Program-made: the position numbers and the translations under genes
DNA from: Chryseobacterium gilvum
Lineage (GTDB): Bacteria > Bacteroidota > Bacteroidia > Flavobacteriales > Weeksellaceae
DNA: 64,000 bases
Direction: 5' to 3'
Assembly: GCF_025628965.1 (NCBI RefSeq)
Contig: NZ_JAOTEN010000001.1
Coordinates: 1,302,001-1,366,000 of the forward strand
Notes under the pieces: model-generated
Databases searched by the model: none
What the model was told of the DNA's origin: nothing
What the model saw: only the letters and a program-made list of their open reading frames with translations
Shown here: positions 1-7,676 of the stretch, piece after piece
How the letters are laid out: every line of letters starts with the position of its first letter
Numbering within the stretch: position 1 is the first letter of the stretch

Positions 1-679
1 GTTTACGGCATTGCAGGATGCCGTGACCGATGCTGATCTTGTGGTGGAAGCGGCTACGGAAAATCAGGACCTGAAGCTGAAAATATTTGCCCAGATGGAC
101 GAATTTGCGCCCGAAAACTGCATTTTATCTACCAATACTTCTTCAATTTCGATTACAAAAATCGCGGCGGCCACCAAAAGAGCAGATAAAGTGATCGGGA
201 TGCATTTTATGAATCCGGTTCCGATTATGAAACTTGTTGAGATCATCAAAGGCTACTCTACTTCTAAAGAAACCTTTGATTCTATTTATGAAATGAGTAA
301 AACCCTGGGTAAAGTACCTGTCGAAGTAAATGATTATCCGGGTTTTGTGGCCAACAGAATCTTAATGCCGATGATCAATGAATCAATCGAAACATTATAT
401 AACGGCGTTGCAGGTGTAGAAGAAATTGATACCGTAATGAAACTCGGGATGGCACATCCGATGGGACCGCTGCAACTGGCAGATTTTATTGGTCTTGATG
501 TTTGTTTAGCCATTTTAAATGTTATGTACGACGGTTTCAAAAACCCGAAATACGCTCCAAACCCATTACTGGTAAATATGGTTATGGCAGGAAAATTAGG
601 AGTGAAATCAGGAGAAGGTTTCTATGATTATTCAGAAAGCAAAAAGGCTGAAAAAGTGTCAAAAATGTTTTTAAAATAA
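1..679 (+). CDS. 3-hydroxybutyryl-CoA dehydrogenase, 3' part (partial)
   Basis: This is the C-terminal part of an NAD-dependent 3-hydroxyacyl-CoA dehydrogenase, which oxidises (S)-3-hydroxyacyl-CoA to 3-ketoacyl-CoA in fatty-acid or butanoate metabolism. The reading frame is open to the left edge and the start lies outside the window. Visible parts are the end of the Rossmann domain (ADLVVEAATEN, STNTSS), the catalytic HFMNPVP motif with the His and a Glu 12 residues later in KLVEII (the known His/Glu dyad spacing), and the helical C-terminal domain with DYPGFVANR and HPMGPLQLADFIGLD. It ends with the family-typical GEGFYDY. The short single-domain layout points to the Hbd/PaaH type rather than a fused FadB. 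Confidence 0.93.
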   Translation, partial: FTALQDAVTDADLVVEAATENQDLKLKIFAQMDEFAPENCILSTNTSSISITKIAAATKRADKVIGMHFMNPVPIMKLVEIIKGYSTSKETFDSIYEMSKTLGKVPVEVNDYPGFVANRILMPMINESIETLYNGVAGVEEIDTVMKLGMAHPMGPLQLADFIGLDVCLAILNVMYDGFKNPKYAPNPLLVNMVMAGKLGVKSGEGFYDYSESKKAEKVSKMFLK

Positions 680-709
680 TCTTTGCTATCCATTTTGAAT
701 TATAAGTTA

Positions 710-717
710 TAAATTTG
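710..717 (+). promoter_or_regulatory. Bacteroidota -7 promoter element TAAATTTG
   Basis: The octamer matches TAnnTTTG and lies about 21 bases before the ATG at 739, which supports that ATG over an in-frame TTG at 715 that would overlap the element itself. Confidence 0.5.
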
Positions 718-738
718 GCTGCTCTTCATTTGCAACCA

Positions 739-2055
739 ATGAAAATTAAAGAAAAATACATTCAGATTAGTTTGGTCATCATTACTGTATTGATGACCAT
801 TTTGCGTTTTTTACTTAATGAAAAAGGAAGAGTCACGCCAGATTCTATACGATTTTTACGATTTGCGAAAGTTTTCCCTACGATTGATAATACCATTACG
901 CCTTTAGGATACCCTTTAAGCATAAAATTTTTTACCTTTTTTGGATCTGATGAATTTTGGGGGAGCAAAATTGTAGGAATTTCCTCTTTGCTTTTCATCA
1001 TTTTTTACGCCTGGAAAAAAGATTTTTACCTAAAAGAAACCGTAATCGCATGTTCATTATTTAGTTTTGTCAGTATTTTTTCATCCACCTTAAGCGAAGC
1101 ATTCACACTGCCTTTTGTTTTGATTCTTCTGTATGTTTCTCATCGAACGATTGAAGGCCAGCTGAATTACCGGAAAGCTCTTTTCTATATATCAATTATT
1201 TTAATTTTGTTATATAATATCCGATACAGCGCCTTGTTTTTAGTAGCCGGAACAGGATTATTCGGATTGCTTTCTTTCAGGAAAAAATATGGTCCGATTT
1301 TTATGTATTCGGCTGCAGCAGCCTGTGTATATATAATTGCTTATAAGCTATTATTTATTGATTATTTTAATGAAAACTATATTCAGCAGTCTCTCGAAAT
1401 AGGATTGAAACCAACATCAACACTCCTTCCGGAATTATTTTCAGGATTGGCGACAAGTTTTAACCCTTTTGTACACATTTCAAATCCCGGAGGCGGAATG
1501 ATCAACTACGGAATTTACAGCGTTGGAGTTCTGAATATTTTGCTGATCATTTTTCTTTTTACCAGATTTACGCTCTCAGAATCCGAAGTATACATGATCA
1601 CGATCGGAATTACTGGCATTATATGCACTTATTTTGTGCAATATTTTTATTGGATAGACGCAATAGATTACAGATTGCTTGCTCCTTTCAGTTTTCCGGT
1701 CTGGCTGGTTTTTTTTAAAAAACTGTTTCGTCTATTCGGAATCAAGACTTACATTATGGGAGCTTTAAGCATCGTGACAGGAATGACTTTTACATGGATG
1801 TCGAGAGGATTCTATCTTGAAAACAGGAAAGAAATCGAACGCTACCTTCATTCAGAAAATCTGGAAAAAGTACCGCTCCTGTTTTATACAGACGATATCG
1901 AAAATCTTGAAAATGTGCAGATTGCGGAACTTATCAGTACGGTAAATCCTCATATTGATTTTACCGAAAAACCCGGAGATACGCTAAAAAAAACAACACT
2001 TACCCCTCATAAAGTTTTACAAAAAATTAAAATCGACAAGAATAAATATCAATAA
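739..2055 (+). CDS. polytopic membrane protein, GT-C glycosyltransferase-like (unassigned)
   Basis: A 438-residue protein with about ten hydrophobic segments alternating with short loops and a soluble C-terminal tail of about 80 residues. The first loop contains TPDSIRFLRFAK followed by PLGYPL. This resembles the Asp-containing first periplasmic loop of GT-C membrane glycosyltransferases (ArnT/GT39-like), but I cannot name a family with certainty. I start it at the ATG at 739; the frame opens earlier at a TTG inside the promoter element. It stands alone between the acyl-CoA dehydrogenase and the small acidic protein, with its own promoter. Function is unknown; lipid-linked sugar transfer is only a guess. 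Confidence 0.6.
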   Translation: MKIKEKYIQISLVIITVLMTILRFLLNEKGRVTPDSIRFLRFAKVFPTIDNTITPLGYPLSIKFFTFFGSDEFWGSKIVGISSLLFIIFYAWKKDFYLKETVIACSLFSFVSIFSSTLSEAFTLPFVLILLYVSHRTIEGQLNYRKALFYISIILILLYNIRYSALFLVAGTGLFGLLSFRKKYGPIFMYSAAAACVYIIAYKLLFIDYFNENYIQQSLEIGLKPTSTLLPELFSGLATSFNPFVHISNPGGGMINYGIYSVGVLNILLIIFLFTRFTLSESEVYMITIGITGIICTYFVQYFYWIDAIDYRLLAPFSFPVWLVFFKKLFRLFGIKTYIMGALSIVTGMTFTWMSRGFYLENRKEIERYLHSENLEKVPLLFYTDDIENLENVQIAELISTVNPHIDFTEKPGDTLKKTTLTPHKVLQKIKIDKNKYQ

Positions 2056-2062
2056 TTTTATT

Positions 2063-2070
2063 TATCTTTG
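2063..2070 (+). promoter_or_regulatory. Bacteroidota -7 promoter element TATCTTTG
   Basis: A perfect TAnnTTTG octamer lies 22 bases upstream of the ATG at 2093, giving a short leader for the small acidic protein. Confidence 0.6.
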
Positions 2071-2092
2071 AGAAAGTTTAAACATTAAAAAA

Positions 2093-2332
2093 ATGAAATT
2101 ACCAAAGTTTTTATTAGCAGACAATTCGGAATTTCCTGAAGATTTATTTGTAGTACATACAGAATATCCAAGATTCATCCTGAATGTTGAGGAAGAAGAA
2201 GTTGAATGGCTGGATGATCTGGAAGGCGATGATGAAGAAACCATGGCAGATGAGGCTACAAAGGTTGTAGAAGCTGCATTCAAATGGTGTGATGAAGAGC
2301 TGGCAAAATATGACGAAGAAGAGGAAGAATAA
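2093..2332 (+). CDS. small highly acidic conserved protein (unknown function)
   Basis: A 79-residue cytoplasmic-looking protein without signal peptide or membrane segment. It is very acidic, with a WLDDLEGDDEE stretch in the middle and a run of five Glu at the C-terminus. The N-terminus is more ordinary (KLPKFLLADNSEFPEDLFVVHTEYPRF). I recognise it as a type of small protein conserved in Flavobacteriia but know no function. The gene is a compact monocistron: a strong promoter match 22 bases upstream and a strong hairpin terminator starting about 20 bases after the stop. That arrangement supports a real, independently expressed gene. Confidence 0.75.
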   Translation: MKLPKFLLADNSEFPEDLFVVHTEYPRFILNVEEEEVEWLDDLEGDDEETMADEATKVVEAAFKWCDEELAKYDEEEEE

Positions 2333-2356
2333 TCAATACTTATTACTCATAAAAAA

Positions 2357-2388
2357 AAGGAACTCAGATCTGAGTTCCTTTTTTTATT
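2357..2388. terminator. bidirectional intrinsic terminator
   Basis: Ten-base inverted arms AAGGAACTCA/TGAGTTCCTT around GATC, flanked by an A-run on the left and a T-run on the right. It serves the acidic-protein gene on + and the META lipoprotein gene on -, whose stop codon lies inside the T-run. Confidence 0.85.
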
Positions 2389-2791
2389 CTGCTTTATTAA
2401 ATTTCAATAATAACAGATTATCCTGATATAATTCTAAAGTATTGCCTGAAACTACATATTTGTTGGCTTTCTGCATCATACTCATAAAATTTTGTTCAAC
2501 ACTCATATTTTCACAGGCCATTTTGGTAGATCCCATCTGAGAAGCGGTAAATGTACCTGCAGCTGCATCTGTCGATAATGTTCCGAAATAGCTGTTGCAA
2601 CCTGCATTTCCGTTTACTTTTGCTCCATCAATATTCAGAGTCGGGGTTTTTCCCTTTACGTTATCTGCCAAAACCCATTTGGTAGCCGCAATTGAAGGTT
2701 GAGATTTTCCAACTTTAGATGTTGAATTTGCCATCGTTCCGCATGACGCCAAAAAAGCGACAGTACATATACTTAAAAAAAGATTTTTCAT
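2384..2791 (-). CDS. META-domain (HslJ-like) lipoprotein
   Basis: A 135-residue lipoprotein. Residues 1-17 are a signal peptide ending in FLASC, the lipidation cysteine. The rest fits the META/HslJ fold: AATKWVLADN, then GNAGCNSYFGT (the family's conserved G-x-GCN-x-(Y/F)-x-G loop), then a MGSTKMAC segment before a helix, and LELYQD near the end. Related proteins are linked to heat-shock and novobiocin tolerance in enterobacteria; the role here is unknown. The frame is open 15 codons further upstream, but the start at 2791 puts the signal peptide at the N-terminus and has a promoter just upstream. Confidence 0.85.
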   Translation of the reverse strand: MKNLFLSICTVAFLASCGTMANSTSKVGKSQPSIAATKWVLADNVKGKTPTLNIDGAKVNGNAGCNSYFGTLSTDAAAGTFTASQMGSTKMACENMSVEQNFMSMMQKANKYVVSGNTLELYQDNLLLLKFNKAE

Positions 2792-2809
2792 TATTTCTTT
2801 TGATTTACT

Positions 2810-2817
2810 CAAATTTA
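2810..2817 (-). promoter_or_regulatory. Bacteroidota -7 promoter element TAAATTTG
   Basis: On the minus strand the octamer TAAATTTG lies 18 bases upstream of the ATG at 2791 and confirms the shorter start of the META lipoprotein. Confidence 0.6.
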
Positions 2818-2937
2818 CGGAAATTATCCTATCCAAAGGATACTCATAATTAATTTATGATAATATTATAAATTCTAAAGACGCAATTCACTGAACTCTT
2901 GATAACTTTTGACAGTTTTATATATTGAGAATTGATC

Positions 2938-2971
2938 AACCCTTCCAGCGTTTTAAAACGCTGGAAGGGTT
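2938..2971. repeat. 34-bp perfect palindrome with TTTTAAAA centre
   Basis: A perfect inverted repeat with arms AACCCTTCCAGCG and the mirrored arm around TTTTAAAA. It lies between the META gene promoter and the end of pheT. It has the same plan (AACC outer ends, TTTTAAA core) as the hairpins at 7621 and 32627, with different arm bases. Confidence 0.85.
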
Positions 2972-3011
2972 TCCAAAATTAATGAAGCTGTTTATATCAA
3001 TATATCGCATA

Positions 3012-3034
3012 AAAAAACGGGCTAAAGCCCGTTT
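3012..3034 (-). terminator. intrinsic terminator of pheT
   Basis: Arms AAACGGGC/GCCCGTTT around TAAA, followed on the minus strand by a run of seven T. It lies about 20 bases after the pheT stop. Confidence 0.85.
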
Positions 3035-3055
3035 CTTATTTATTTTTTCAAATCA

Positions 3056-5473
3056 TTATGATCGTAGTTCTGCGTTGAATTCTTTTTGGAATGATTTAAT
3101 TAAAGAATCCATCACTTCAGAAATTTCTTTCTCTTCGAGTGTTTTTTCCTCATTTAACAATTCAAAGCTCATCGCATAAGATTTTTTACCTTCCGGAAGG
3201 TTTTTACCTTCATAAACATCAAACAGGTTGATGGTTTTAATAAATGGAGATTTATTCTTTTTTGCCGTCTGATATAATTCCTGATAGGTAATATTTTTAT
3301 CGATAAGAAGCGCTAGATCTCTTCTGATTTTATTAAATTTCGGAATGTCTTTAAACTTCAGTTCGTTCTTTACACGCAACAACTGCGCAAGTTCCAGTTC
3401 TATTTCTGCATAAAAGCAATCCTGATCGATATCGAAATCCTTTAACATTTGAGGAGCTGCTTTTCCTAGTTTCACCAAGATTTTTCCTGCTGCTTCAAAC
3501 GCCAAAGCATCAGAAAATCGTTCATCAGATATTGCCGTTTCTTTGTAATCTATTCCTAATTTTTGCAAAAGCACTTTCACGTAAGCTTTTAAATCATAAA
3601 AACTTGTAGCTGATTTTGGCTGCAGCCAGTTTTCAGAGACATTTCTTCCGGTTACTAAAATCGCCAGCTGTTTCCGTTCCGCATATTTTTTTTCTGAGCC
3701 TGCCGGACTTTTATGATAAATTTTTCCAAATTCGAAAAATTTAATATCCTGATTTTTTCTGTTGATATTATAAACCGCATTCTGCAGAAGCCCTTCCATA
3801 AGGGATTTTCTCATGAAAGCCAGATCATTGCTTAAAGGATTAAGTAATTTTACCGCATCCGTTTCATCTTTTACTGAAGTAAGGGAATTATTCATGACTT
3901 CGTTGAAGCCTAAGCTCTGTAAGGATCTTGCCCAACTGTTTTCCAACTCATCCTGATCATTTGAATCAAGTTTTACCGGCGTGAAAGAAAATTTTTGAGG
4001 AGCATCAATTTTATTATATCCATAGATCCTGAGGATTTCTTCAATCACATCGATTTCGCGGGTAACATCTGCTCTATATGAAGGCACGGAGATTTCATAA
4101 CCGTTCTGAATCTCATTTAAAACCTGAATTTCAAGTGCTTTTAAAATCTCTTTTACTTTTTCTCTATGGATTTTTGTTCCTAAAATCTGCTCTATTTTTG
4201 AGAATCTGATGATCACATAATGATCTTCAATTTTTTTAGGATATTCTTCCAGTAATTCTCCTGCCAGATTTCCTCCGGTCAGTTCCAGGATTAACTTGAT
4301 GGCATGAGTAATCGCTGTTTTTGTCATATGCGGATCTACCCCTCTTTCAAATCTGAAGGAAGCATCGGTATTTAAACCGTGGGATTTTGCGGCTTTACGG
4401 ATCGCAACGGGGTTAAAATATGCGCTTTCCAGGAAAATGGTTTTGGTTTCACCGGAAACTCCCGATTCAGCACCACCGAAAACTCCGGCAATACACATCG
4501 GATTATCTTTTCCATCTTTAATGATAATTTCAGAACCTTTCAGGGTTCTTTCAACACCGTCTAAAGTGGTAAATTTTGTCCCTTCCTTTACTGTTCCTAC
4601 CTTTATTTTCTGATCTGCAATCTTGTCCGCATCAAAAGCGTGTAAAGGCTGTCCCAAACCATGAAGAATGTAATTGGTACAGTCAACTACATTGTTAATC
4701 GGAGCCAATCCGATTGCTTTTAACCTGTCTTTAAGCCAAGACGGAGATTCTGCAACGTTTACATTTTCAATTACGGCTCCGATATATCTTGGGGTAAGTT
4801 CGGCATCTTCAATTTCTAATGTAAAATTATTTTTACCTTCACATTCTATAGAAACAGGAGAAATTTTTTCAAACTGGGATTTTTGCTGATTGGTTGATAA
4901 ATAAGCATGAAGATCTCTTGCAACGCCATAGTGAGACATTGCATCTGTACGGTTGGGCGTCAATCCGATTTCAAATACATCATCATTTACCAATTCAAAA
5001 TATTCTGAGAAATTACTTCCAACTTCATATTTTGCTTCATCCAAAACCATAATTCCACCGTGATCATCACTGAGACCAAGCTCATCTTCTGCGCAGATCA
5101 TCCCTTGCGAAACTTCTCCTCTGATTTTCGCTTCTTTGATCTGAAAAAAGTTGCCGGTTTTATCATAGATTCTGGTTCCTACGGTTGCAACGGGCACCGT
5201 TTGTCCGGCTTCCACATTCGGGGCTCCGCAAACGATATGTAAAATTTTACCGTTGCCTACATCAACTGTTGTTTTCTTCAGTTTATCAGCATTGGGATGT
5301 TTTTCACAGGTCAACACTTTGCTTACTACAATCCCTTCAAGACTTCCCTGTATGCTTTCAAATTTCTCAATTCCTTCAACTTCAAGACCGATATCTGTAA
5401 GAAATTCTCCTATCTTTTCGGATTTCAGTTCTGTTTTTATATAATCTTGAAGCCAGTTGTTTGATATTTTCAT
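3056..5473 (-). CDS. pheT: phenylalanine--tRNA ligase beta subunit
   Basis: The 805-residue beta chain of the alpha2beta2 phenylalanyl-tRNA synthetase, which charges tRNA-Phe with phenylalanine. It begins MKISNNWLQDYIKTEL and shows the EMAP-type tRNA-binding domain (about residues 40-150, HPNADKLKKTTVDVG, HIVCGAPNV), the B3/B4 region (PRYIGAVI, NNVVDCTNYIL, GQPLHAFDADKI), the B5 domain (SFRFERGVDP, then VPSYRADV.REIDVIEEILRIYGYNKI) and the C-terminal FDX-ACB domain (FPK-like KFNKIRRDLALLIDK, FDVYEGKNLPEGKKSYA). The frame extends 16 codons further upstream, but the start at 5473 matches the family N-terminus. pheS is not adjacent, which is common in this group. A promoter and paired inverted repeats lie upstream. 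Confidence 0.97.
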   Translation of the reverse strand: MKISNNWLQDYIKTELKSEKIGEFLTDIGLEVEGIEKFESIQGSLEGIVVSKVLTCEKHPNADKLKKTTVDVGNGKILHIVCGAPNVEAGQTVPVATVGTRIYDKTGNFFQIKEAKIRGEVSQGMICAEDELGLSDDHGGIMVLDEAKYEVGSNFSEYFELVNDDVFEIGLTPNRTDAMSHYGVARDLHAYLSTNQQKSQFEKISPVSIECEGKNNFTLEIEDAELTPRYIGAVIENVNVAESPSWLKDRLKAIGLAPINNVVDCTNYILHGLGQPLHAFDADKIADQKIKVGTVKEGTKFTTLDGVERTLKGSEIIIKDGKDNPMCIAGVFGGAESGVSGETKTIFLESAYFNPVAIRKAAKSHGLNTDASFRFERGVDPHMTKTAITHAIKLILELTGGNLAGELLEEYPKKIEDHYVIIRFSKIEQILGTKIHREKVKEILKALEIQVLNEIQNGYEISVPSYRADVTREIDVIEEILRIYGYNKIDAPQKFSFTPVKLDSNDQDELENSWARSLQSLGFNEVMNNSLTSVKDETDAVKLLNPLSNDLAFMRKSLMEGLLQNAVYNINRKNQDIKFFEFGKIYHKSPAGSEKKYAERKQLAILVTGRNVSENWLQPKSATSFYDLKAYVKVLLQKLGIDYKETAISDERFSDALAFEAAGKILVKLGKAAPQMLKDFDIDQDCFYAEIELELAQLLRVKNELKFKDIPKFNKIRRDLALLIDKNITYQELYQTAKKNKSPFIKTINLFDVYEGKNLPEGKKSYAMSFELLNEEKTLEEKEISEVMDSLIKSFQKEFNAELRS

Positions 5474-5607
5474 TCGTATTCTATCTGTTATTTTAAGATG
5501 ATGCCCCACTAATGGGTACACTTTCTTTAAAAATTTTAATCTGAATTTTTCGCTTACAAATGTCGTGTTTTTTTGATAAATAAAGAAATTTATATCTCAT
5601 GACAATT

Positions 5608-5636
5608 CAAATTTATTATTGTCATTTCTTAAACAA
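5608..5636 (-). promoter_or_regulatory. promoter of pheT (TTG-N18-TAAATTTG)
   Basis: On the minus strand TTG at 5636-5634 and TAAATTTG at 5615-5608 are 18 bases apart, close to the expected -33/-7 spacing of Bacteroidota promoters. Transcription would begin around 5602, leaving a leader of about 130 bases before pheT. Confidence 0.55.
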
Positions 5637-5644
5637 TCTACGTG

Positions 5645-5678
5645 ATCACAAAGCAAGTTGTGATAAAATTGTATCACA
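5645..5678. promoter_or_regulatory. two overlapping, mutually exclusive inverted repeats upstream of pheT
   Basis: ATCACAA (5645-5651) pairs with TTGTGAT (5658-5664), while TGTGATA (5659-5665) pairs with TATCACA (5672-5678). The middle arm can pair with either side. The cluster sits directly upstream of the pheT -33 element, so as DNA it could be a regulator operator. No regulator is identified. Confidence 0.45.
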
Positions 5679-5840
5679 CCATAACATTAGAACCGATTAT
5701 AATTTAAATTAAAACTTAAATCTTTCCAATCCCCTGAAAATGGTACATCTGTGAAATCTCTGCATTATTGCTTCTATGAATTTTTCTATCATATCCTTAT
5801 TTTTAAAGTTAACTGATACCGTACAATTGCAAATAGAAGA

Positions 5841-5858
5841 CCATAGATTAATCTATGG
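5841..5858. repeat. 18-bp perfect palindrome
   Basis: CCATAGATTAATCTATGG is a perfect inverted repeat with no loop. It lacks a clear T-run, so an operator or simple palindrome is as likely as a terminator. Confidence 0.5.
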
Positions 5859-5918
5859 CCTATATTTATCAGTTTCACTAAAAATCATTCTTGTTTTCGG
5901 TGATTGATTATAAAACAA

Positions 5919-5941
5919 AAAGGCTGAAAAAATCAGCCTTT
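5919..5941 (-). terminator. intrinsic terminator of dnaN
   Basis: Arms AAAGGCTGA/TCAGCCTTT with an A5 loop, followed on the minus strand by TTTTTGTTTTA, 22 bases past the dnaN stop. Confidence 0.8.
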
Positions 5942-5962
5942 ATAATATGTATATGATGAAAA

Positions 5963-7093
5963 TTACAATCCGATCACCGGCATAGATAACATCAGTATAT
6001 TCTCGTTTTCTTCAAGCCCGTCTAAAGGTTCGATGATTCCAGGTCTGTTGGGTTGAGACATTTTCATGGTGATATCGTCTGCTCCGAGAATGCTCAGCAT
6101 TTCCGTTAAAAATTTAGAACTGAAGCCGATATTGATATCCTCTCCGTTGTAATCACAAGGAATCTGCATATCTGCTTTGTTTGCATATTCAGTATCTTCT
6201 GCGTGAAGGTGAAGAATGTTTGCAGACAATTTAAATCTTACCTGATTGGTAGATTTATTTGACATGATTGAGGCTCTTTTGATGGCACCCAACAAAAGGT
6301 TTCTGTTGATGGTCAAAACATTAGGATTTTCTTTAGGAATTACGGCTGTATAATTCGGGTATTTTCCGTCAATCAGCCTACAGATCCAGATGTGTTTTCC
6401 AAAAGTGAATTTGGCCATGTTCTCATTGAAGTCTATCGTAATGTCTTCATTTGAACTTGCCAATATATTTTTAAAGATATTCAGAGGTTTTTTAGGCATG
6501 ATAAATTCCATAGGTTCAGGATTTATCAGGTCTGTTCTTTTATACACCACCAATCTGTGAGAATCGGTAGAGACAAAGTTTGTTTCCAATTCTCCAAACT
6601 GGAAAAGAACTCCTGTCATTACAGGGCGCAGAGAATCGTTGCTTGTCGCAAAAAGAGTATTTGTGAGTGCTTCAGACAAAACGCCTGCAGGCATTGTTAC
6701 GCTTTGTGCCGCGTCAAATTCCGGTATTTCCGGGTAATCATCTGCATTATCCAGTGCTACTGCAAAATTATCTTTTTCATCTAAAATCTCAAGCTGGCTT
6801 CCTGTACCTTCCGCATTGTCTTTTACTGCCAAAGTCAGAGGCTGTTCGCCATATGTTTTTATAAAATCCTGAAAAATTTTGGCAGGAACTGCAAATCTTC
6901 CCGAATCATCAGATTTTACATCCAGGGAAGTCATCAATGTAGTTTCGCCGTCAGATGCGGTAATGGTAAGATTGTTTTCGTTTAACTCAAAAAGATAGTT
7001 TTCTAAGATAGGTCTAGATTGAGAACTTGATATTACGCCACTTACAGTTTGCAATGCTTTCTGAAGTTCACCACTTGAAATAATAAATTTCAT
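5963..7093 (-). CDS. dnaN: DNA polymerase III beta subunit (sliding clamp)
   Basis: The 376-residue beta clamp, a ring-forming dimer that tethers the replicative polymerase and other clamp-binding proteins to DNA. The N-terminus MKFIISSGELQKALQTVSGVI and the phrase RPILENYLFEL are typical, as are FVSTDSHRLVVYK in the second domain and the C-terminal MLSMPVIGL near the protein-binding pocket. The three clamp domains fill the length as expected. The gene stands alone with its own promoter and terminator; it is not next to dnaA, and recF lies 32 kb away. Confidence 0.97.
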   Translation of the reverse strand: MKFIISSGELQKALQTVSGVISSSQSRPILENYLFELNENNLTITASDGETTLMTSLDVKSDDSGRFAVPAKIFQDFIKTYGEQPLTLAVKDNAEGTGSQLEILDEKDNFAVALDNADDYPEIPEFDAAQSVTMPAGVLSEALTNTLFATSNDSLRPVMTGVLFQFGELETNFVSTDSHRLVVYKRTDLINPEPMEFIMPKKPLNIFKNILASSNEDITIDFNENMAKFTFGKHIWICRLIDGKYPNYTAVIPKENPNVLTINRNLLLGAIKRASIMSNKSTNQVRFKLSANILHLHAEDTEYANKADMQIPCDYNGEDINIGFSSKFLTEMLSILGADDITMKMSQPNRPGIIEPLDGLEENENILMLSMPVIGL

Positions 7094-7113
7094 AGATTTA
7101 AAATAAGTTTTTA

Positions 7114-7121
7114 CAAATATA
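7114..7121 (-). promoter_or_regulatory. Bacteroidota -7 promoter element TATATTTG
   Basis: Minus-strand TATATTTG lies 20 bases upstream of the dnaN ATG. Confidence 0.6.
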
Positions 7122-7209
7122 ACAAATACAAAACAGATAGAAAAGAATAATACTCAGAGTTATTAACAACCATCAAAAGAATTTGTTTTTTCTGAAATTA
7201 TTAATAAGT

Positions 7210-7217
7210 TATCTTTG
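7210..7217 (+). promoter_or_regulatory. Bacteroidota -7 promoter element TATCTTTG
   Basis: Plus-strand TATCTTTG lies 19 bases upstream of the ATG at 7237 and supports that start. Confidence 0.6.
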
Positions 7218-7236
7218 CATATATCTATTTTTAAAA

Positions 7237-7590
7237 ATGCGTAAACCTGCCATTCATAAAAGTTTCCTACATGCTTTCCGGGGTATTTTCTGGATGTTGA
7301 AATCTGAAAGGAACTTCCAGATTGAGCTTTTGGCATTTGCGGTCAATATTTTCTTAATTTTTTACTTGAAGGTTACCACTGTGGATGCACTTTTGATTCT
7401 GATGGTTTCTTTTGGCGTTTTAGCGGCTGAGATTTTCAACACAGCAATCGAAAAAATATGCGATATCATACAGCCTGAATTCGATAAAAGAATAGGTTTT
7501 ATTAAAGATATTTCGGCAGGTGCGGTAGTTTTGATGGCAATTGCTTCTATAGTGGTGGGAATTTCTGTGTATTGGAAATATATTTGCTAA
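7237..7590 (+). CDS. dgkA: diacylglycerol/undecaprenol kinase family protein
   Basis: A 117-residue integral membrane kinase of the DagK family, which phosphorylates diacylglycerol or undecaprenol. The N-terminal amphipathic part (SFLHAFRGIFWMLKSERNFQIELLA) contains the conserved E-x-N-F. The catalytic signature AAEIFNTAIEKICD provides the acidic residues, and three membrane helices follow the family pattern. I use the ATG at 7237; an upstream in-frame TTG would place the promoter inside the coding region. The Gram-positive-like sequence makes undecaprenol a plausible substrate, but that is inference. Confidence 0.9.
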   Translation: MRKPAIHKSFLHAFRGIFWMLKSERNFQIELLAFAVNIFLIFYLKVTTVDALLILMVSFGVLAAEIFNTAIEKICDIIQPEFDKRIGFIKDISAGAVVLMAIASIVVGISVYWKYIC

Positions 7591-7620
7591 TGCAAAAATT
7601 ATTACAATTCGTTTTATTGA

Positions 7621-7654
7621 AACCTAACGGGTTTTAAAAACCCGTTAAGTTTGA
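7621..7654. terminator. palindromic hairpin between convergent dgkA and purL
   Basis: AACCTAACGGG and its near-mirror CCCGTTAAGTT flank a TTTTAAAAA core, with one wobble position. It lies between two converging genes and probably works as a bidirectional terminator. It is a sister of the hairpin at 32627. Confidence 0.7.
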
Positions 7655-7676
7655 GATTTAAGCCAATGTCCAAATT

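Larger units (their letters stand above)
5474..5962. other. pheT-dnaN intergenic region, no gene seen
   Basis: About 490 AT-rich bases between two leftward genes. It holds the pheT promoter (5608-5636), overlapping inverted repeats (5645-5678), an 18-bp perfect palindrome (5841-5858) and the dnaN terminator (5919-5941). I see no credible reading frame or RNA gene in 5679-5840. Confidence 0.7.

Noticed and set aside
2925..3179. Small plus-strand reading frame of 84 codons
   Set aside because: It runs through a palindrome, the pheT terminator and the pheT 3' end; no promoter or protein-like features.
5659..5678. CRP-type operator
   Set aside because: The half-sites TGTGA and TCACA are 10 bases apart, not the 6 expected of the CRP consensus, so a CRP call is not justified.
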